This document shows, piece by piece, positions 12,434 to 26,047 of a DNA stretch of 64,000 nucleotides. The stretch's first letter is position 1, and every line of letters begins with the position of its first letter. The position numbers and the translations under genes were made by a program. The stretch spans positions 65,824,783-65,888,782 of the forward strand of contig JAKCOZ010000002.1 of assembly GCA_022605955.1 (NCBI GenBank), in the 5' to 3' direction. The notes under the pieces were generated by a model. The model searched no databases. It saw nothing but the letters and a program-made list of their open reading frames with translations, and had not been told where the DNA came from. This DNA is from Rallus limicola. Taxonomy: Eukaryota; Chordata; Aves; Gruiformes; Rallidae.

Positions 12434-13452
12434 CTGAAATCAATCTTACCTCCAATAATTTAGACAGGGATTTTGAACAACCCATATTTATATATTGCAG
12501 GTACTCAGAACAGTTTTCAAGTATTATAAGTTCCTCACAGTACACAGCCTTGTATAGTTCAACTTAGGTAGCAGAAACTCTTTACAAAATAAACTATTCT
12601 GCTACATAACCCCAACACTGGAGGATTCAAGGGACTCCTTCAGAAATCTCATAGGCCTGTTTTAAAATCGGTCCTGCCCTGGGCTTGTGTCAGAGTTTGC
12701 ACATATGGAGATAATTTTAAGCCTTGTTTACATTATTGGACTAGAAAATGTTCATACTGTATCTTACCACATAAGTATTGGGGAATTGGGAGACATGTGC
12801 CGCTATTGAAAAAGCATGCAGGTATTTTTTTCAGATATTCACCAAGATTAATTTCAAACCTACACTGTTTGGTTTTCTTACCACAGCTCAGCCAGGTGTT
12901 AGGAAAGGACTTGGTGGGAAGTAGGAACAGACTTTTCTCAGGAAAACTCAGGTATAAGCAAAAATTGTCAGGAAAAGGGATTCTTTGAGTGGCCAGATAT
13001 TATTTGAAAATACAATATGCTAAGTGGATTCCCTATGGTGTATACCTGATTAGGTACTTGAATTTGAACAACAACAACAAAAAAAGATAGGAAATTAGAT
13101 TTTGGCTACATTGACAGTGCTATGGCAGTACTACTTTTTTGTTTTAGTCTAAGCACAAAAATACATACAGAGTATTGGAAATTCAGCAATCATATTGTTT
13201 AGTTATCAACGCTAGAAAATTTTCCATGACCATGGAGCAGCGTAAGAAAATAAAAATCTGTTAACACTTCTGTGCAGTGTATGGATTGCTTGGTCTAAAT
13301 ATAGCCAGTCCTCTGATGCCACACCTTGAGGCTGTGAATAAGTGCTGTAACTTATTAGCGCCAGACTAGATTTAAGCTTTTGGTAGAAATAATGAACTAA
13401 ATGTCCTTCTTATCTGTCTTAAAATACTGCATGAAAAACAACTCTGTCACAG

Positions 13453-13474
13453 AAAGCCTGCCTATGTAGGCTTT
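13453..13474. repeat. Small inverted repeat, 7-bp arms
   Basis: Arms aaagcct (13453-13459) and aggcttt (13468-13474) are perfectly complementary around an 8-nt loop. Probably incidental. Confidence 0.6.
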
Positions 13475-16400
13475 GCCCTCAATAAAAGAAAGCTCGCCAT
13501 TCACAGTGCCTAATTTTGGAATGAAAGGACATGAGTATTGGGACACTGCTTTCTAGCAGAGTATCAGGGGTCTGGTTTTCTGAGCACATCCCTGAAGCAT
13601 AGGGCTTATTGAGAGTCTTTTCTGGTGCCTGGGAAACACAGGAATAACTTTCATGCCTTACCTATCCAGGGCAGTAAATTGACTTTTTCCCGCACCAACA
13701 TGTTTCAAGTGTGACAGACAAAACTGTCTCACAGTCTTCAATGACACGTGCAGAGCTGAGTGCTGCCAGCCAAAGGATGAGCAGCCATGGTGAAGCTAGT
13801 TCTCATGAAAGAAAGCAGAGAAGGAGCTGAGATGAGTACAGGAAACTCTGGTTTCTTGTTCTTAGCATTGTTAGAGGAATAGTGAGAGCTGGTTACCACT
13901 GAAGATAAATAGGACTTTCTCATCTAGCAACAGTTATACAATCCCACCCTCAACATCAGGCTCTAAACTGGCTTTCCAAGGCTTTGGCTGAAACAAAATT
14001 GGAGTGTCAAAATGGCAATGCCTACTTTACCTATGCCTACAGACAGCCCTGACCATCGCAGCAGCATGTAGGAACCAGATCCAGACTTTCTGAGATTCTG
14101 CCCCCTTCTCTGATTTCTTGTACCATGGAGGAGCACTGCAACATTTTTGCATACAAACGTACTCTTCAAAAGCTTTGATAGTAATCTCCTCAGGGTCACG
14201 CAGACAGGAGATGCTGACTTCCCTCAGTGTAGGTATAAGAAGATTGGAGAATCTAGTTCTTTACATTGTAAAGCCTTTGCAAGTGCTGACTTTCATATAG
14301 CTCCCCTTTCTGTAGTTGTGTGTGGATTTGCACCTCTTCAGAAACAGAATATGACAGTGCAAATATTTGCCTTATAAATTAAGGATGCTGTGACATACTC
14401 AGATCTTAATTCCAAGCTCTGGTTTCTTTTATTAAAATTTGCCAGCTGTAGTGCATTAAAAAAAAAACTCAATCAAATATATATTACTCTGGAAATAGAA
14501 AAATAGTATATGTATGTTTTAAACCAATGTGAATTGTAACTTGTATGTAAGCCTGCACATTAATTACACTGAGCACCATTTTAAATTCAGTATTATTTTT
14601 TTTAATTACTTTATAATATTATTCTGCTTTAATTCCTTTTCTAGTTTGGAACAGCTATACTTTTGCAGTTCTTAGGATTAGCAACTGTTGCATTGTCAAA
14701 GTTCCTACATTTGACTCTTGATGGAGTCTTAGGGTGTTCTGAGTAAAAAAGCAAGCAAGGAAAGAGGAAAGAATTGAGCTTCAAGTACCAAGAATGTTCA
14801 GCTCAAGCATTCCTTCCAGTTTTGAAGGAGGGATATTAGTACTTAAATATATACATTTTCTCCACTTTCTACTTGCCACTTAAGTGTAAAGAGTAGCCAG
14901 AATGTGAACAAAATAATACTTTCAAAAAAATAAGTAACACTACTCAATTTTCCTTGTCTCCTTTGTTATCATGGTAATGCAATGATGTATCTGCATTCAG
15001 TAATTCCCATCTAATTAAAAAAACTGGGTTTTTTGGGTTTTCTTGCCAATCAATATAGTAAAATCCAACAATATCTTTCCTTTTTAAAAATATTTCATCT
15101 GACCTTGCAGAGGGTACCCTGTCCTGCTCTTATTTGAAGTTTTCTCTGCTTGGATTTTTCTCATCCAGCAGGTCAAAGCTAAACGGATACAATCTGCAGG
15201 CTGTGTGATCAGAACGGGCTGTGAAAAGATAATATAGACATTTAAAAGAGCAACAACTTTTTTCAAAGACTAATAAAATAAAAAAAGATGGCTCCTGATC
15301 ATAACTTAGTCTTAGACTGATCTCTAAACCTCTCCTGTAACAAAGTTGTGTGCTATATGTCTTTAGCTTTCCCTCAGCTCCTGCATGCCTGCTGGAATTG
15401 CATGAAGGTCTAAATGGTCGAGGTGGGATTAAATGCCTATTCTGGCTTTCCTGGATGGGAATTGTCCTCATGAAAATTCTTGCAGCACTTTCTTGTTGTT
15501 TGGGCAACAGATAACTATTAATTTAAAGTAATTGTATGAACTAGGCAGCTTGGTGTAATCAGTGGAGTTGAGAATTTAGGGTCAAATTATCTGTAGAAAG
15601 AGCTCTCGGTAGAGCTACATTAGGGGGGAATTTGTCTTTTGGTTTTCAGGTAATGTGATACTTCTGTGAATGTTATTATTAAAGAGGATGTAAACTTGTT
15701 ACTAAATCACTCGATTGACAAAGTTGCTGTACAAATGCTAATTACTTCATCTCTCTTACCTCTTGTAGAAGAGCACTAATGTCTTTTTTTTTCTTGCCAT
15801 AAAACAAAGGCTCCATGAAACTGTCTCATAGTTATAGACTGTGACTTAATAAATTTGAGTACACATAGAGATAACTTGCACCCTTTAACATAATATCCAA
15901 CAAGCCTCTGGTGCCAACTGCATTCTCTGTACTTAGGTTTTTAGAGAAGTGTTATAGCAAAGCATTAGGCAAGCTATTTAAAAGATGGTCATGGCTTTGC
16001 AAGAAATTTGGCATGCCTGGATGTGAAGACTCATCTGACAACTTACTGCTGAATTCTCCCTGGGTTATTCTTTCCCCCTTTTTCCCAGGAGAACTTGATT
16101 TTTCATCTTCACATGTGGTATTTTTATAAAATGTGTAATTAATCAGGGAACACAATGTAAATTAAATACTAATTACAGTTGCTTATTCACATACCAACAT
16201 TTCTGCTGCAATATCAGTTGCTTAAATACCTTTCTGACTGTGGATTTTGAACTCACATTAATCCAGAATCAGTCCCAAAATAATTTGGTATGGACAGTCA
16301 CCTAAGCCAAAGAAAATTACCATTAAAGTTAGTGAAGCTTCTGAGGGAAAATAAGAAGTGGAGACACTATTGCAATTTACAATCCAGTTGTATCTGGATT

Positions 16401-16623
16401 TGTGGTATTTTATTCAAGTTTTTAAAATAAGTGTTGGGATTTTTTTTAATCCTTCCTTTAATCCATCACCTATATGTTTGATCTAATGGTTCTGGGACAA
16501 CCCACCATGTTGAAATGCAGGGCACTATTCCATTCTGTATGATAGTTTATGTGAAGATGATGATTGTTGACATTTTCTGACTCTGTTATTTATCCTATGA
16601 TATATTTCTCTGTATCTGTACAG

Positions 16624-16719
16624 GTTCCTTGTGCTGAGGTGGTTGGAACTGATGTGAGGTTTGGCAACACCAAATCTGGAAGATGGAAGGAGAATTGGAA
16701 TATAACATTAAATTCTGAG
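16624..16719 (+). CDS. Exon-like segment, unknown protein (weak candidate)
   Basis: A good acceptor (T/C-rich tract ending ctgtacag at 16623) opens a phase-0 frame of 32 codons that includes VPCAEVVGTDVRFGNTKSGR and a possible N-glycosylation motif (NIT). The proposed donor, TCTGAG before gtttgg, is weak. A better donor, gtgagg after GAT, would leave a much shorter exon. The frame continues open past the donor to about 16842, which weakens the case. No family recognised. Confidence 0.18.
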
Positions 16720-19700
16720 GTTTGGCACAACGTGCAATATATTTTTCGCCTAAATCAATCGAATATGGAAAACTGTGGTGATCATGAAACCTCTTTTCCT
16801 TCCAAACCCATTTGTTGGTGGAAAAGAGCTCTCTCACATTAAGTGCAAATGACCCCTTCTGGATCACGCTTGGCATGGCACTCTCATGCACAGAGCAGCT
16901 GTGCCAAACTTGCTACACTTGCACAGCTCCCCTTCACACTAGCAGGTATAAAAATAGGGAGCAGAAGAACCCTTAAGTGTACTCATGACTAAAATAAAAT
17001 CAAACTGTCACTGAAAGTAGTTCTCTTGTGGATCAGTCCCAGGTAGGTTTTTTTCCACCAATGCATTTCTGTGAAACTCTTTTCTTGGCTTACCCACATA
17101 CCATCTGCCTTGTGCTATCGTTCTCTTCTGGTTATGGAGTTCCAACCTGCATGCTGACTGTGCAAAAAAGGGAAAACAAAGGAGTTTGAAAATCAGCGAG
17201 GTGCCCTCTGTCCAATGTATTTCCAGTCTGAACATAAAAATTCAAATTTTATTGGGTCAGTTACTTGGATTGTCATACTGGAATGGAACAATATTAAGAT
17301 TTTGAGCAACTCTCAATTCTACCTGCGCTTGCATTTACATAACAATATACTCTTTCTTTTGTCCTACCTATTCCAGCTTTAAGAATAGGGTGGATTTTAA
17401 CCCTGAGAAGGAACAAAATCTTATGTGGACATTAAGGATAAAAAAAATTTTGTCAACAGAGTTTGCATATTAGTGCATGAACTATACAGTTCAGCTATAA
17501 GAAACAAATGGTTCCCTCAGCAGCAACTTGTTGTTAATGATAATGATGAGTGATCATAATTTGAGATTGTAATGTATCATGGTTTCCCTCACAGGATATT
17601 GAATCACTGCACGCTTTCACTGCTGTATCTGGTTAAATAAAGTGTGTTTTATTTTGCCCACTTCTTAGCTAGAGAAAAGAAGTAATATTTTTTAGTAGGG
17701 TAGAACTATAATTTCCAAAGGCACAGTATGTCTAAATAGTGAGACTACAAGACTGAAGAGATCCACACCTAGAACTCAAGCTCTCTGGGCACGTGGCTCA
17801 TATATTAATACAAACTACTAGACATTATTTTCCATTCTGGGTACAGCATTTCCCTATGCCAGCTCTTGGTTACCATCTAAGTCCATGCTTGTTTAGCATG
17901 TGCTTTATTCTCTTTCTCCACGAAGATACTGACCAGTAATACTGAACAATCAGCCTTTCATATTCCCCTAAAAAAAGCTGAAGTTTCAGGCTTTCTGATG
18001 AGAAAAAAACCCAGCTGTGATCTATTGCACTTGTCACCACAGGCCACATAAACTAGTTTTTTACTGATTTTAGTAAATCGTAGATGCTGGATTTTTTGTT
18101 GTCATGAGTTCTTGTGATTTTGAAACCTGAGCATTTCCAGCAGACAATAACATCTTGTGGATAAGTTTGGCTGACAATGCTATTGTTCAGACTGTTAGGC
18201 TGGTTTCATCTTAATGAATTTTTAATTGTCATACTGGTAATTTTCTCTCTTTTGGGTGTCCATGTATTCAAGTGTGTGATGGCTGTGTAACCCTCTTGGA
18301 GATACATTCTTGGAAGGCAACATTATGAACCCTATTAGAAGAGTTCTTAAAATATACAGTAAAAATGATAGCTTGGGTTATCATTCAGACAGTGCCTATC
18401 ATTCAAATTGTGTCTGTTGCACAATAATTCTGGTTAATTGTTTAGAATCAATGTATAGATAAAAGGATATTTAATAGACTTATTTGGCTGAAGCTGGAAT
18501 TAAAATATATAAAAAAATTCTAGCAGTAAGAAGTCTAGTAATGTAATCTGAAAGAAAAATATTCCACAATGTCACTAATACTTTAATAACTATAGAAACA
18601 ATGAGGAAGCTCTTACAAGAAAAGGAAAAGAAAAAAAGCCTTGAGGGAAGTGGAGATTGCTGGGTAAAGTTTAGCTTGATAATCACCATCTGAAAGAGTC
18701 AACATCATTTCCAGGCAGATGACTAACAGAAATCCTGTTTTACACAGCAGTGTTTTTATTTGACAGATGAGGAGGTCAAAATCATAGATTTTTGTGAAAA
18801 GTCAGAAAGTGAAAAACTGACCTCATATGGATGCCTGTTAACAATTTGAATATCCCTTCATACAAAAGAAATACTGACTTACAGAACATGTTAGTTTTAT
18901 TGATGGTTATTACTCTTATTTTCTTCTGAACCTTGACATTGCCAGAGTTGCCACGACTGTAAAAATGAGATGTTTGATGCTGCTACAGATGACATCTGAA
19001 TGTCTCTTTACAATCTAGAATGCCTCTTCACAATCTAAAATGCCTTGAAAAAATATACATGTATAAAAGAGGAGAAAATAAAAATATAAAGAAAGAAACA
19101 AGGGAACAAATAGCCCAATACACCTTAGTAGAAATGTGTTAACAATTTCCTAAAGGTTTTGTAAGAAAGCTATCTTTTAACAGTAATTCCAAGCCAGTAT
19201 AGAGTCAGCAAATTATGCAACTGGTTCATGCATAATTTAATGCAAGAAAATTTGTGTACCCATCCACTTTAACAGTAATTATGGTTTGCATTGACATCAA
19301 TCTTGCCTTATACTTAGGGACCACGTCACAGAACAGGAAATATTGAAGTAGAATATCTAGTCTATAAGTGCATTTGGTTTGTCTCTAGGCAGACTCTTCT
19401 GAGTGGTTCTGGGTTTTATTCTTGTCAGTTCAACTGAGGCACAGTGAAAAGCAAATATCCTCAGGACTCAGGTCAACCCAAACTTCATGAGCCTGATTTA
19501 ATGAGTATTTCTGATGAAGGGCCATCAGTGGAGAACTGCTTATAGAAAATACATTGTTGTGGTCTAATCACTTTTCAGAAGTTCTTCACTCTCTTCTCAC
19601 CCATAAGCAACCAGTTACATTGGAGGTCACACCATTGGCTAAGAAGCAAAAGACATTTCTCCAATACCCATCTTTTATATTTCAATTATCTATGTACTAT

Positions 19701-20427
19701 TTAGACTTTCAGGATAGTTGTTCAGCTGTATAATATCACATGTGTTGGTGCTGCTGTTGGTAATGAGAACTAGGAAGACTTCTAAGAAAAGCTGTAGTGA
19801 GTCAGACCAAGATTAGCATCACCTTAGGCAGTGGGTAAGAGGGGGTATGCCTCGGAAATACTGTAGGAACAAATTAAAAATCTGTAAAAGAGTATTTTGG
19901 TTTGTGGTCCTAAATACTCTTCCACACCCCAGGAACGTGCAGCTGAGTGTCTGCCTCAGCTAGAAGAAGCTTTTGAACATCCCCAACAGATTTCTCTTCC
20001 ACAAGTCTGGTTCCCACTTAAAGTTTTAATATTCACAGCCTTCTGTGGCAAGACCACCACTGTTTACCTACCTAATGCATGAAGAAACTCCTCTAGTTTG
20101 CTTTAAACTGCATGTATGTTTTTAGGTCTTTTGGAAGAGACTACTACTCCTCTTTTCCTTTGTAATGAAACTCATCATTTTATAGAAGACATATGTCTTT
20201 TGTAGTGTTTTCCTTACCTGTGAATCCTAGTTTCTTTAGTTATTCCTTTCATGGGAAGCTTTTGTCATCCTTGCCGCCCTTCTCCTTTTCTGGTTCTTGG
20301 AAGTACTTTTTGTAATGGCTTGACCAGGATTCTGCACAATGGCCAAATTTTGGAGCCACACTGTGATATAATAATGTGTTTATTAGTAATTTCTAATATT
20401 CTGTTTTCTCTTCTGACTGTTTCTTAG
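16720..20427. other. Unique AT-rich non-coding stretch
   Basis: No gene or transposon recognised. A 20-bp imperfect tandem repeat lies at 18998-19046. The remaining open frames are short and compositionally AT-driven. Confidence 0.6.
18998..19046. repeat. 20-bp imperfect tandem repeat, about 2.4 copies
   Basis: Units at 18998-19017 and 19018-19037 differ at two positions (gtctcttta against gcctcttca). A partial third copy, aaatgcctt, follows. It is a small local duplication that has begun to diverge. Confidence 0.85.
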
Positions 20428-20484
20428 AACTCACCCAATGCTTCCATGGAAAGATATATTGAAAGCTGAGAGAGAGGCAGAAAG
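20428..20484 (+). CDS. Exon-like segment, 57 bp, unknown protein (weak candidate)
   Basis: A strong acceptor (ttctcttctgactgtttcttag, about 20406-20427) precedes a 57-bp segment that ends AAAG before gtcaga, a weak-to-moderate donor. One frame is open from end to end, giving HPMLPWKDILKAEREAER with phase 2 at both ends, so the exon would be symmetric. The acceptor-phase frame contains a stop. The peptide looks charged and helical. No identity assigned. Confidence 0.2.
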
Positions 20485-23400
20485 GTCAGAAGTAAATTTA
20501 TATTGCATTTTGTTTATTTGGGTGATCTCTCTGCAGTTAGTGTAATTTTCTGTCTTTATCATCTACTTAGCTAAACCTACCAGCATGCAAGGAAAAAATG
20601 CTCATATAAATGCAAGTCAGATAGCTTGGCCCCCAGAAATGTACTAAACATTTCAGAGATGTCACTATTTTTAATTGAATATTTTTAATTATATACTTTG
20701 TTTCAAAATGGTTATAAGCTGATCTTTAAATTAAAAAAAAAAAAATTTCTTTAGATTCAAAACATCTAATAGCATTTTTACTAAAAGGTACTGTTACTTT
20801 TTTAGAAGGTTGTAGTTACATATTCACAATACTAAGCAAGCATAAATCATGCTAGTTAGGCATTTCCTGCTCACAGAACGCAGGGTTATAAAAAATAAGA
20901 ACAGCATTTTCACCTAGCTACATAGAAAGCAGGGAAAAATTTGAAACCTGGCAAATTTCATCTAAGATGAAATGGGGTACTATTATACCTTTTATATGTT
21001 TGCACTGTACTTTCCTATAGGCATTAATACTTCGTATTGATAAAAACTTTCTGTCATCATCATACATGGCTGTGAAAGCGCCACTGTGTTTGACTGCCTC
21101 ATGCTTGACAAAAAGGTGCTTGCTTTGAAACCTGTTCTGTTCTGTGAAATGCAGCTGTATGAGTTTCACAATGGCTTTTTAGTTCTGATCTTAACCTTAA
21201 TGAACACACTTGAAAAGTTAATAGTCTATAACATTGCTTGGAGAATGCATTCATTTTCTTGGCTTGCAAATGATTTCTAGTTTCTATACTTAAAACAAGC
21301 ACTCTTAATTGCCATTATTGAAATCCAAATGACCACTTCTTATGGAAAAAAACAATTTTATTTTTTTGGCACCAACTTCTTTTGATTTCTATTGACTCAT
21401 CATGTCTTTGTAAAAAAAAATACCATGGTTTACCATGTGGAGGTCTTTTTGTTAGTTATCCTTTCATTCTATAACATGTCTCCTGCTTTTAATGATGTAG
21501 TCATTATTATTCTAGAAGGGAACTTCCTATTTGTACCATCACCCCTTCTGATAGTGCGTCACTGGCTCTCAGAGGTCTCATTTCCACCCTCCAGGGTTCA
21601 TATCAGTGACAGTTGTCTGACTCCTGGCTGTTACATTAGAAAGCAAAATAAAGCACATAGTTATAATGGCAGAAAAGCAATTAATCATGCTTTTCCAATA
21701 AAAAGCCTACAGAGTAGGATGACAAAATGGACACCACATTTTTAGCTAAATCTGCTGTCACCAGGATGATGATGGCAGCTGGGCTCACAGGGTAAAATTT
21801 AGCAATATTCTTGACAACAGCTGAGGACAGATCGGCTTGTCACATCCAGAGAGAGATTTTTTTTAGATTACTTAGTGATGCCAGATTTAAAACACATTGT
21901 ATCAGTCGTATTCATCGTATTGTGAAAAGTGCAGAACTCTGACAGTCACAGAAAAGCTAGGTCACCCTCATAATGCTGCAAGCTTATTTTCAGCAAAACA
22001 AGTGATCTCAAAATGCTGAAAAGTATGTTGAGCTGCCAGAATGGATAATTTAAAGCCTGTTTGCATGGTTTTAATGGTATGAAATACTCTTTGTAACCCA
22101 TCACACTGGCATGAAAGAAGCATTAGTTATCTTACTAAATCATCAAAACAAAACTATGAAGAAAGGTGACCCTAGTAGTAGTAAAACAGCATTTCACCTG
22201 ATAGTTTTAATTACCCAATTTAGTTTTCCTTGGTAAATTAGTATACTTCCTGTGCCTGTTTGGACACTTTCATCCTTTATCTAGTATTCAGTTTCTCAAG
22301 GACTGGCTTACAGTGGAAGTACAGTTAGATTCAGGTTCAAGAATATGTAATTATCAGTAAGTTCCAGACTTTTATCCCCCCAAAAAGCTTTTAATCTAGC
22401 AATCTTGGGGGTGTTAGCTAATGCAATTCTTGGTGCTTGATTGAATCTGATTGTGTCACAGATCAGCAACTGAAAACTGTGAAACCTAACAAAGTAAACA
22501 AAGCAGTGTAGTACTTAATGTTTTCCTCAAGTCTAAAAATAGCACAGACCATCTGAGAGCACACCTCCATGGTATGCACCACATTTGTTCCACTTCTAAT
22601 AAATATTTGATCATGACTTGTGCTATATTTTGTTTGTATGCTATCTCCTGCAGATTTTATATCAAAGAAATTCTGCTTATTAAAGATCTATTGTATGAAA
22701 GAAACCATTTTGAAAGAAAAGCAGATTCATGTCTGCTATGAGGAGTATCGAACAGTCTCTTAGAGATCTGTGGTTCAAAAACGTTTGGATCAATATTATG
22801 AGATCATTTTGAATGGCAGTGCTTCTGCATGTTGAAAATAACATCTTTTTCTGAGCATTAATTTTTCTACAGTTTGAGTGCTTTGCTACTGGTTTAAGAA
22901 GTATTTTATGAACTGTTTGTTTATACTTTTTGGGGAATAACATATGTCCAACACATGAATTCAGGTATGAAATTTCTGATGAAAACAGGCAACTGTGCAA
23001 GAGTAACATTTAGAGTATATTAAGTTATTATTAATGTTCACTTTTTGTTTTTAAACCAGTAAAGATTCACGGACTGCTACTTTGTTGTTTTTTTCTCATT
23101 AGATTGCTATTAAACACATAGTAAATAGTCCATGCTAAGATGCTATTCGCTCATCATAGCATTCAAGGTAATTTAATAACCAAAACTTAGCCAAAATACC
23201 CCTGTTTTTGGGATCTGTTGGTGGTGGTGTTTTGGTTGGTTTTTGGTTGTTTGTGGGTTGTGTTCTTGGGTTTGGGTTTTTTTTTTGGGGGGGGGAGGTT
23301 ATATTGCTTGTTTGCTTGTTTGTTTTTAAGCAGTTTCAGCATGCTCTAAACTTTGATAAGAATACTAGAATATCCTACTGCAAAAGCAAGTGGCATTACA

Positions 23401-24080
23401 TATAGGGTTGGCAATTCAGAACAGCCATATTTATCTTTATAAAACTATTGGAAAACTGTGTATGTGTTTGTAATAAGTAAAGGAAGACAAAAGTTTCAGA
23501 CTCTGTGGTCTTTTCAAATTTATTGATTAAAAAAAAACCCCAAAATGGAGCCAAATACTAGAAAATTGCTGGCAGCCTGCTGGGCTGTAACCGTGCTTTC
23601 TACATCAAAGGTATTATTTCTCAGCTTCCTTTGTAGCTCAGTTTTAGTGGAAGATCATGAGGCATATAGAGGCTTTTAAGGCTTATACATAAAACTAAGG
23701 ATACTAGTTATTTCTTGAGGATAGCCATGACACACTGCTAACATCTGAGGTTATTGAAAGCTTCATGCTTTGCCAATGACAATGGAAGACACTCATAGAT
23801 AACCTTCTTTCCAAATGGCACCTCCCCTATATGACAGATCTAGTCTATTGTGTCCCAGTTACTACAGGACAAACAGCTTTTGCCATTTTCAGCATTTCCC
23901 GTTCCTCTTCTGGGTTTGTATTCTGTTTCCCAAGGAGTATTCTTGAAGTCATCAGCCAAGTCTGATGAAAATTAAAGAAAAACTAGTTGCTGTGTATTTC
24001 TGTGACTCCAGTGATTGTGAGTCATCATACGATTCCTAGGTGACTGTCACATTTACACCCAGTCCCTTGATTATGCCACT
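20485..24080. other. Unique AT-rich non-coding stretch
   Basis: No gene found. The 117-codon frame at 21392-21745 shows no known domain and no matching splice signals. A strikingly G/T-rich segment lies at 23199-23330. Confidence 0.6.
23199..23330 (+). repeat. G/T-rich low-complexity segment with 9-G run
   Basis: For about 130 bases the plus strand is almost free of C and dominated by G and T: tggttgg-type repeats, ggg-ttt-ggg, a T10 run, then nine G (23287-23295), then ttgc/ttgt repeats. It gives four G-tracts with long loops, so a non-canonical G-quadruplex is possible on the plus strand. The strong strand bias stands out from the flanks. Confidence 0.8.
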
Positions 24081-24110
24081 ATTTGTTTATATCATATTTG
24101 TTTATATCAT
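24081..24110. repeat. 15-bp exact tandem duplication
   Basis: The unit atttgtttatatcat occurs at 24081-24095 and again at 24096-24110 without change, followed by the start of a third copy (atttt). Its form is typical of replication slippage. Confidence 0.95.
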
Positions 24111-24415
24111 ATTTTATACACTGGCAAAAAAATGGTTTTCCAGTTCTTTTTCCAGTTCCAGAGAGCATTCAGAAAATAAATTTTAAAAATAAGATCTGGA
24201 AATAACAAAAAGGTGTGTAATGTAAAAGATTGTTTACATAACTTCTGTAGGGTGAATGTTGTAGTAAAAGGAAAGCAAGAAAAGTCTTAAGGTGAAAGCT
24301 TTGTCTTGCAGGCACTTGTCTCAACTATTTTTGTATAATACAGTAATACATTTTGATATAATACAACTGGAAACTCAGTTTGTTGTTGAATTCATTAATT
24401 TAAATAAATCAGAGG

Positions 24416-24497
24416 AGTACTTCTGCAATTGAATTTAATTTTAGTTAACTTGAACTAGTACTTCTGCAATTGAATTTAATTTTAGTTAACTTGAACT
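24416..24497. repeat. 41-bp exact tandem duplication
   Basis: The 41 bases beginning agtacttctgcaattgaatt at 24416 are repeated with no mismatch from 24457 to 24497. Complete identity in non-coding AT-rich DNA points to a recent event, or to an assembly or polymorphism artefact. It carries no open frame of note. Confidence 0.97.
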
Positions 24498-24921
24498 GAC
24501 TGGAAATTTGAAGTTGTAAGCCATAAATTCCTGTATGTCAAAGAAATTAAAATGGGATCCTACTTTCAAAGATCTGCAGGCCATATAGAAACAGCTCATC
24601 CCTATGATGAGTATTAATCTGGTCTCCACACCAACAGATTAGATTTTTGTCATTGCCTGCATTCCCTTTGTATCAATTACTCCCTTACACTGTCTTGGAT
24701 CACTTGAGAACATTTTCTCTCTTTAGGGAAAAGCACTGTACCTCTGACCCTATTTTTGAGCAGACAGTTGAACCTGATGATCTCTAGCACTTCCTTTCTG
24801 TGTAAATTATTTTCCCACTCAAGATACAAATATGTAGACTATATCTAAAGTATTTTGCTATCAAAAATCTGCTTTTTACCTCCCCTTAACCAGTATAACT
24901 ACCCTTAACTTTCTTATTGAG

Positions 24922-24980
24922 TCCTCTTCCTCTCTCTCTTTCCTTCTTCACTTTTTCTTCCTCCCACCCCACACCCAGAG
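24922..24980. repeat. Polypyrimidine tract
   Basis: About 55 bases that are nearly all C and T, ending cccacaccccag-like before a purine-rich stretch. Such homopyrimidine DNA can adopt triplex (H-DNA) form and can also resemble a splice acceptor. No open exon follows it. Confidence 0.75.
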
Positions 24981-26047
24981 AAATATTGCTAATGAAATAA
25001 CAATTATGCAAATATATATACAAAGCTGGCAATTTTAATAAAATAGCTAAACTTAATGAAAACGTTGTATTTAGTCATATCACAGCCCCTGCATTTCTAG
25101 TCTATGTTGACTAGGTCACTGAAGACCATTTTCAAATATTTCAATTATACCAATTGTTAAGACTTGCTAAAGATACTTCTTTCACTTGCATATAAATATG
25201 TAATCCTCTGTAGTTTGAATGATTTCTCTACTGTTGATACGTGTTGGAAATTATTTCATTTTCTTTGTGTTAACTATTCTCTTACTCTGTTATGCTTTAT
25301 TTTAAAAATCTCTATACCTCTGTCCACTCCATTGAATTCACAATCACATGTCAGTTCACAGGTCTGGGCAGGATTTTTCCTGTTGTGTTGGACTGTGTCT
25401 GTGTAGAAGCAAAGGTACACCACTGCTCTGGTTTCAGGGCATTGCTCTGAATGTCTGCTCTGCTACCATTTTGAACTCTCTGACATACAATGTAAATATA
25501 GATGGAAAGTCACATGAAGCCATTTGAAACAAACTTTAATCTTGATTTTATACTGAACAGAGCTTTTTTGGCTCTTATCTCACAAACCTTTTCTTCATTT
25601 CAACACAAATAAACTCTTTGATATACTTTACAGATAAGTGAAAATATATTTATTCCATTAGGAGTGGAGCTTTTTTCTGAAATATTGGTGCAACACTTGT
25701 AATTAGTTGTTCCTTGTTGAGCTGCTTAAACCATTTTTATCTTAAGGTTTTTACAAATGTTCTTTTCATCTTTTATACTTCAATTCTGATTTTAATTCAC
25801 TGAAATATAATAACCTTATCTTGCTGTGATTTCTTTATAATGCCATTTAGAAATGATGGTTTTAAAAACTTGTTTTCAAGTTTCTTTTCAATTATCTTGC
25901 TGTCTCACATAATTATTTATTTTACAGTAAATGAATGACTTAGTCATTTATTGCAAATGTACTGCAATGTTTACATGTTTTCAAGAAAATCTGAACATTA
26001 CTACCAAAATTTGATTTTGACTATATTTATGTCTTTGGTTTAAATTC

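Larger units (their letters stand above)
9800..16623. other. Unique AT-rich non-coding stretch with one signal-peptide-like ORF
   Basis: No certain gene. An ATG-initiated frame at 12098-12433 is discussed separately. Small simple repeats include ttg triplets near 10220, aac triplets near 13068-13080 and a 7-bp hairpin at 13453-13474. The 125-codon minus-strand frame at 15130-15507 has no acceptor-like tract or recognised domain and is probably accidental. Confidence 0.55.

Noticed and set aside
15130..15507. 125-codon minus-strand frame
   Set aside because: No pyrimidine tract, donor or family resemblance. The composition shifts along its length as in random sequence.
21392..21745. 117-codon plus-strand frame
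   Set aside because: Hydrophobic start arises from T-rich DNA, with no known motif or splice context.
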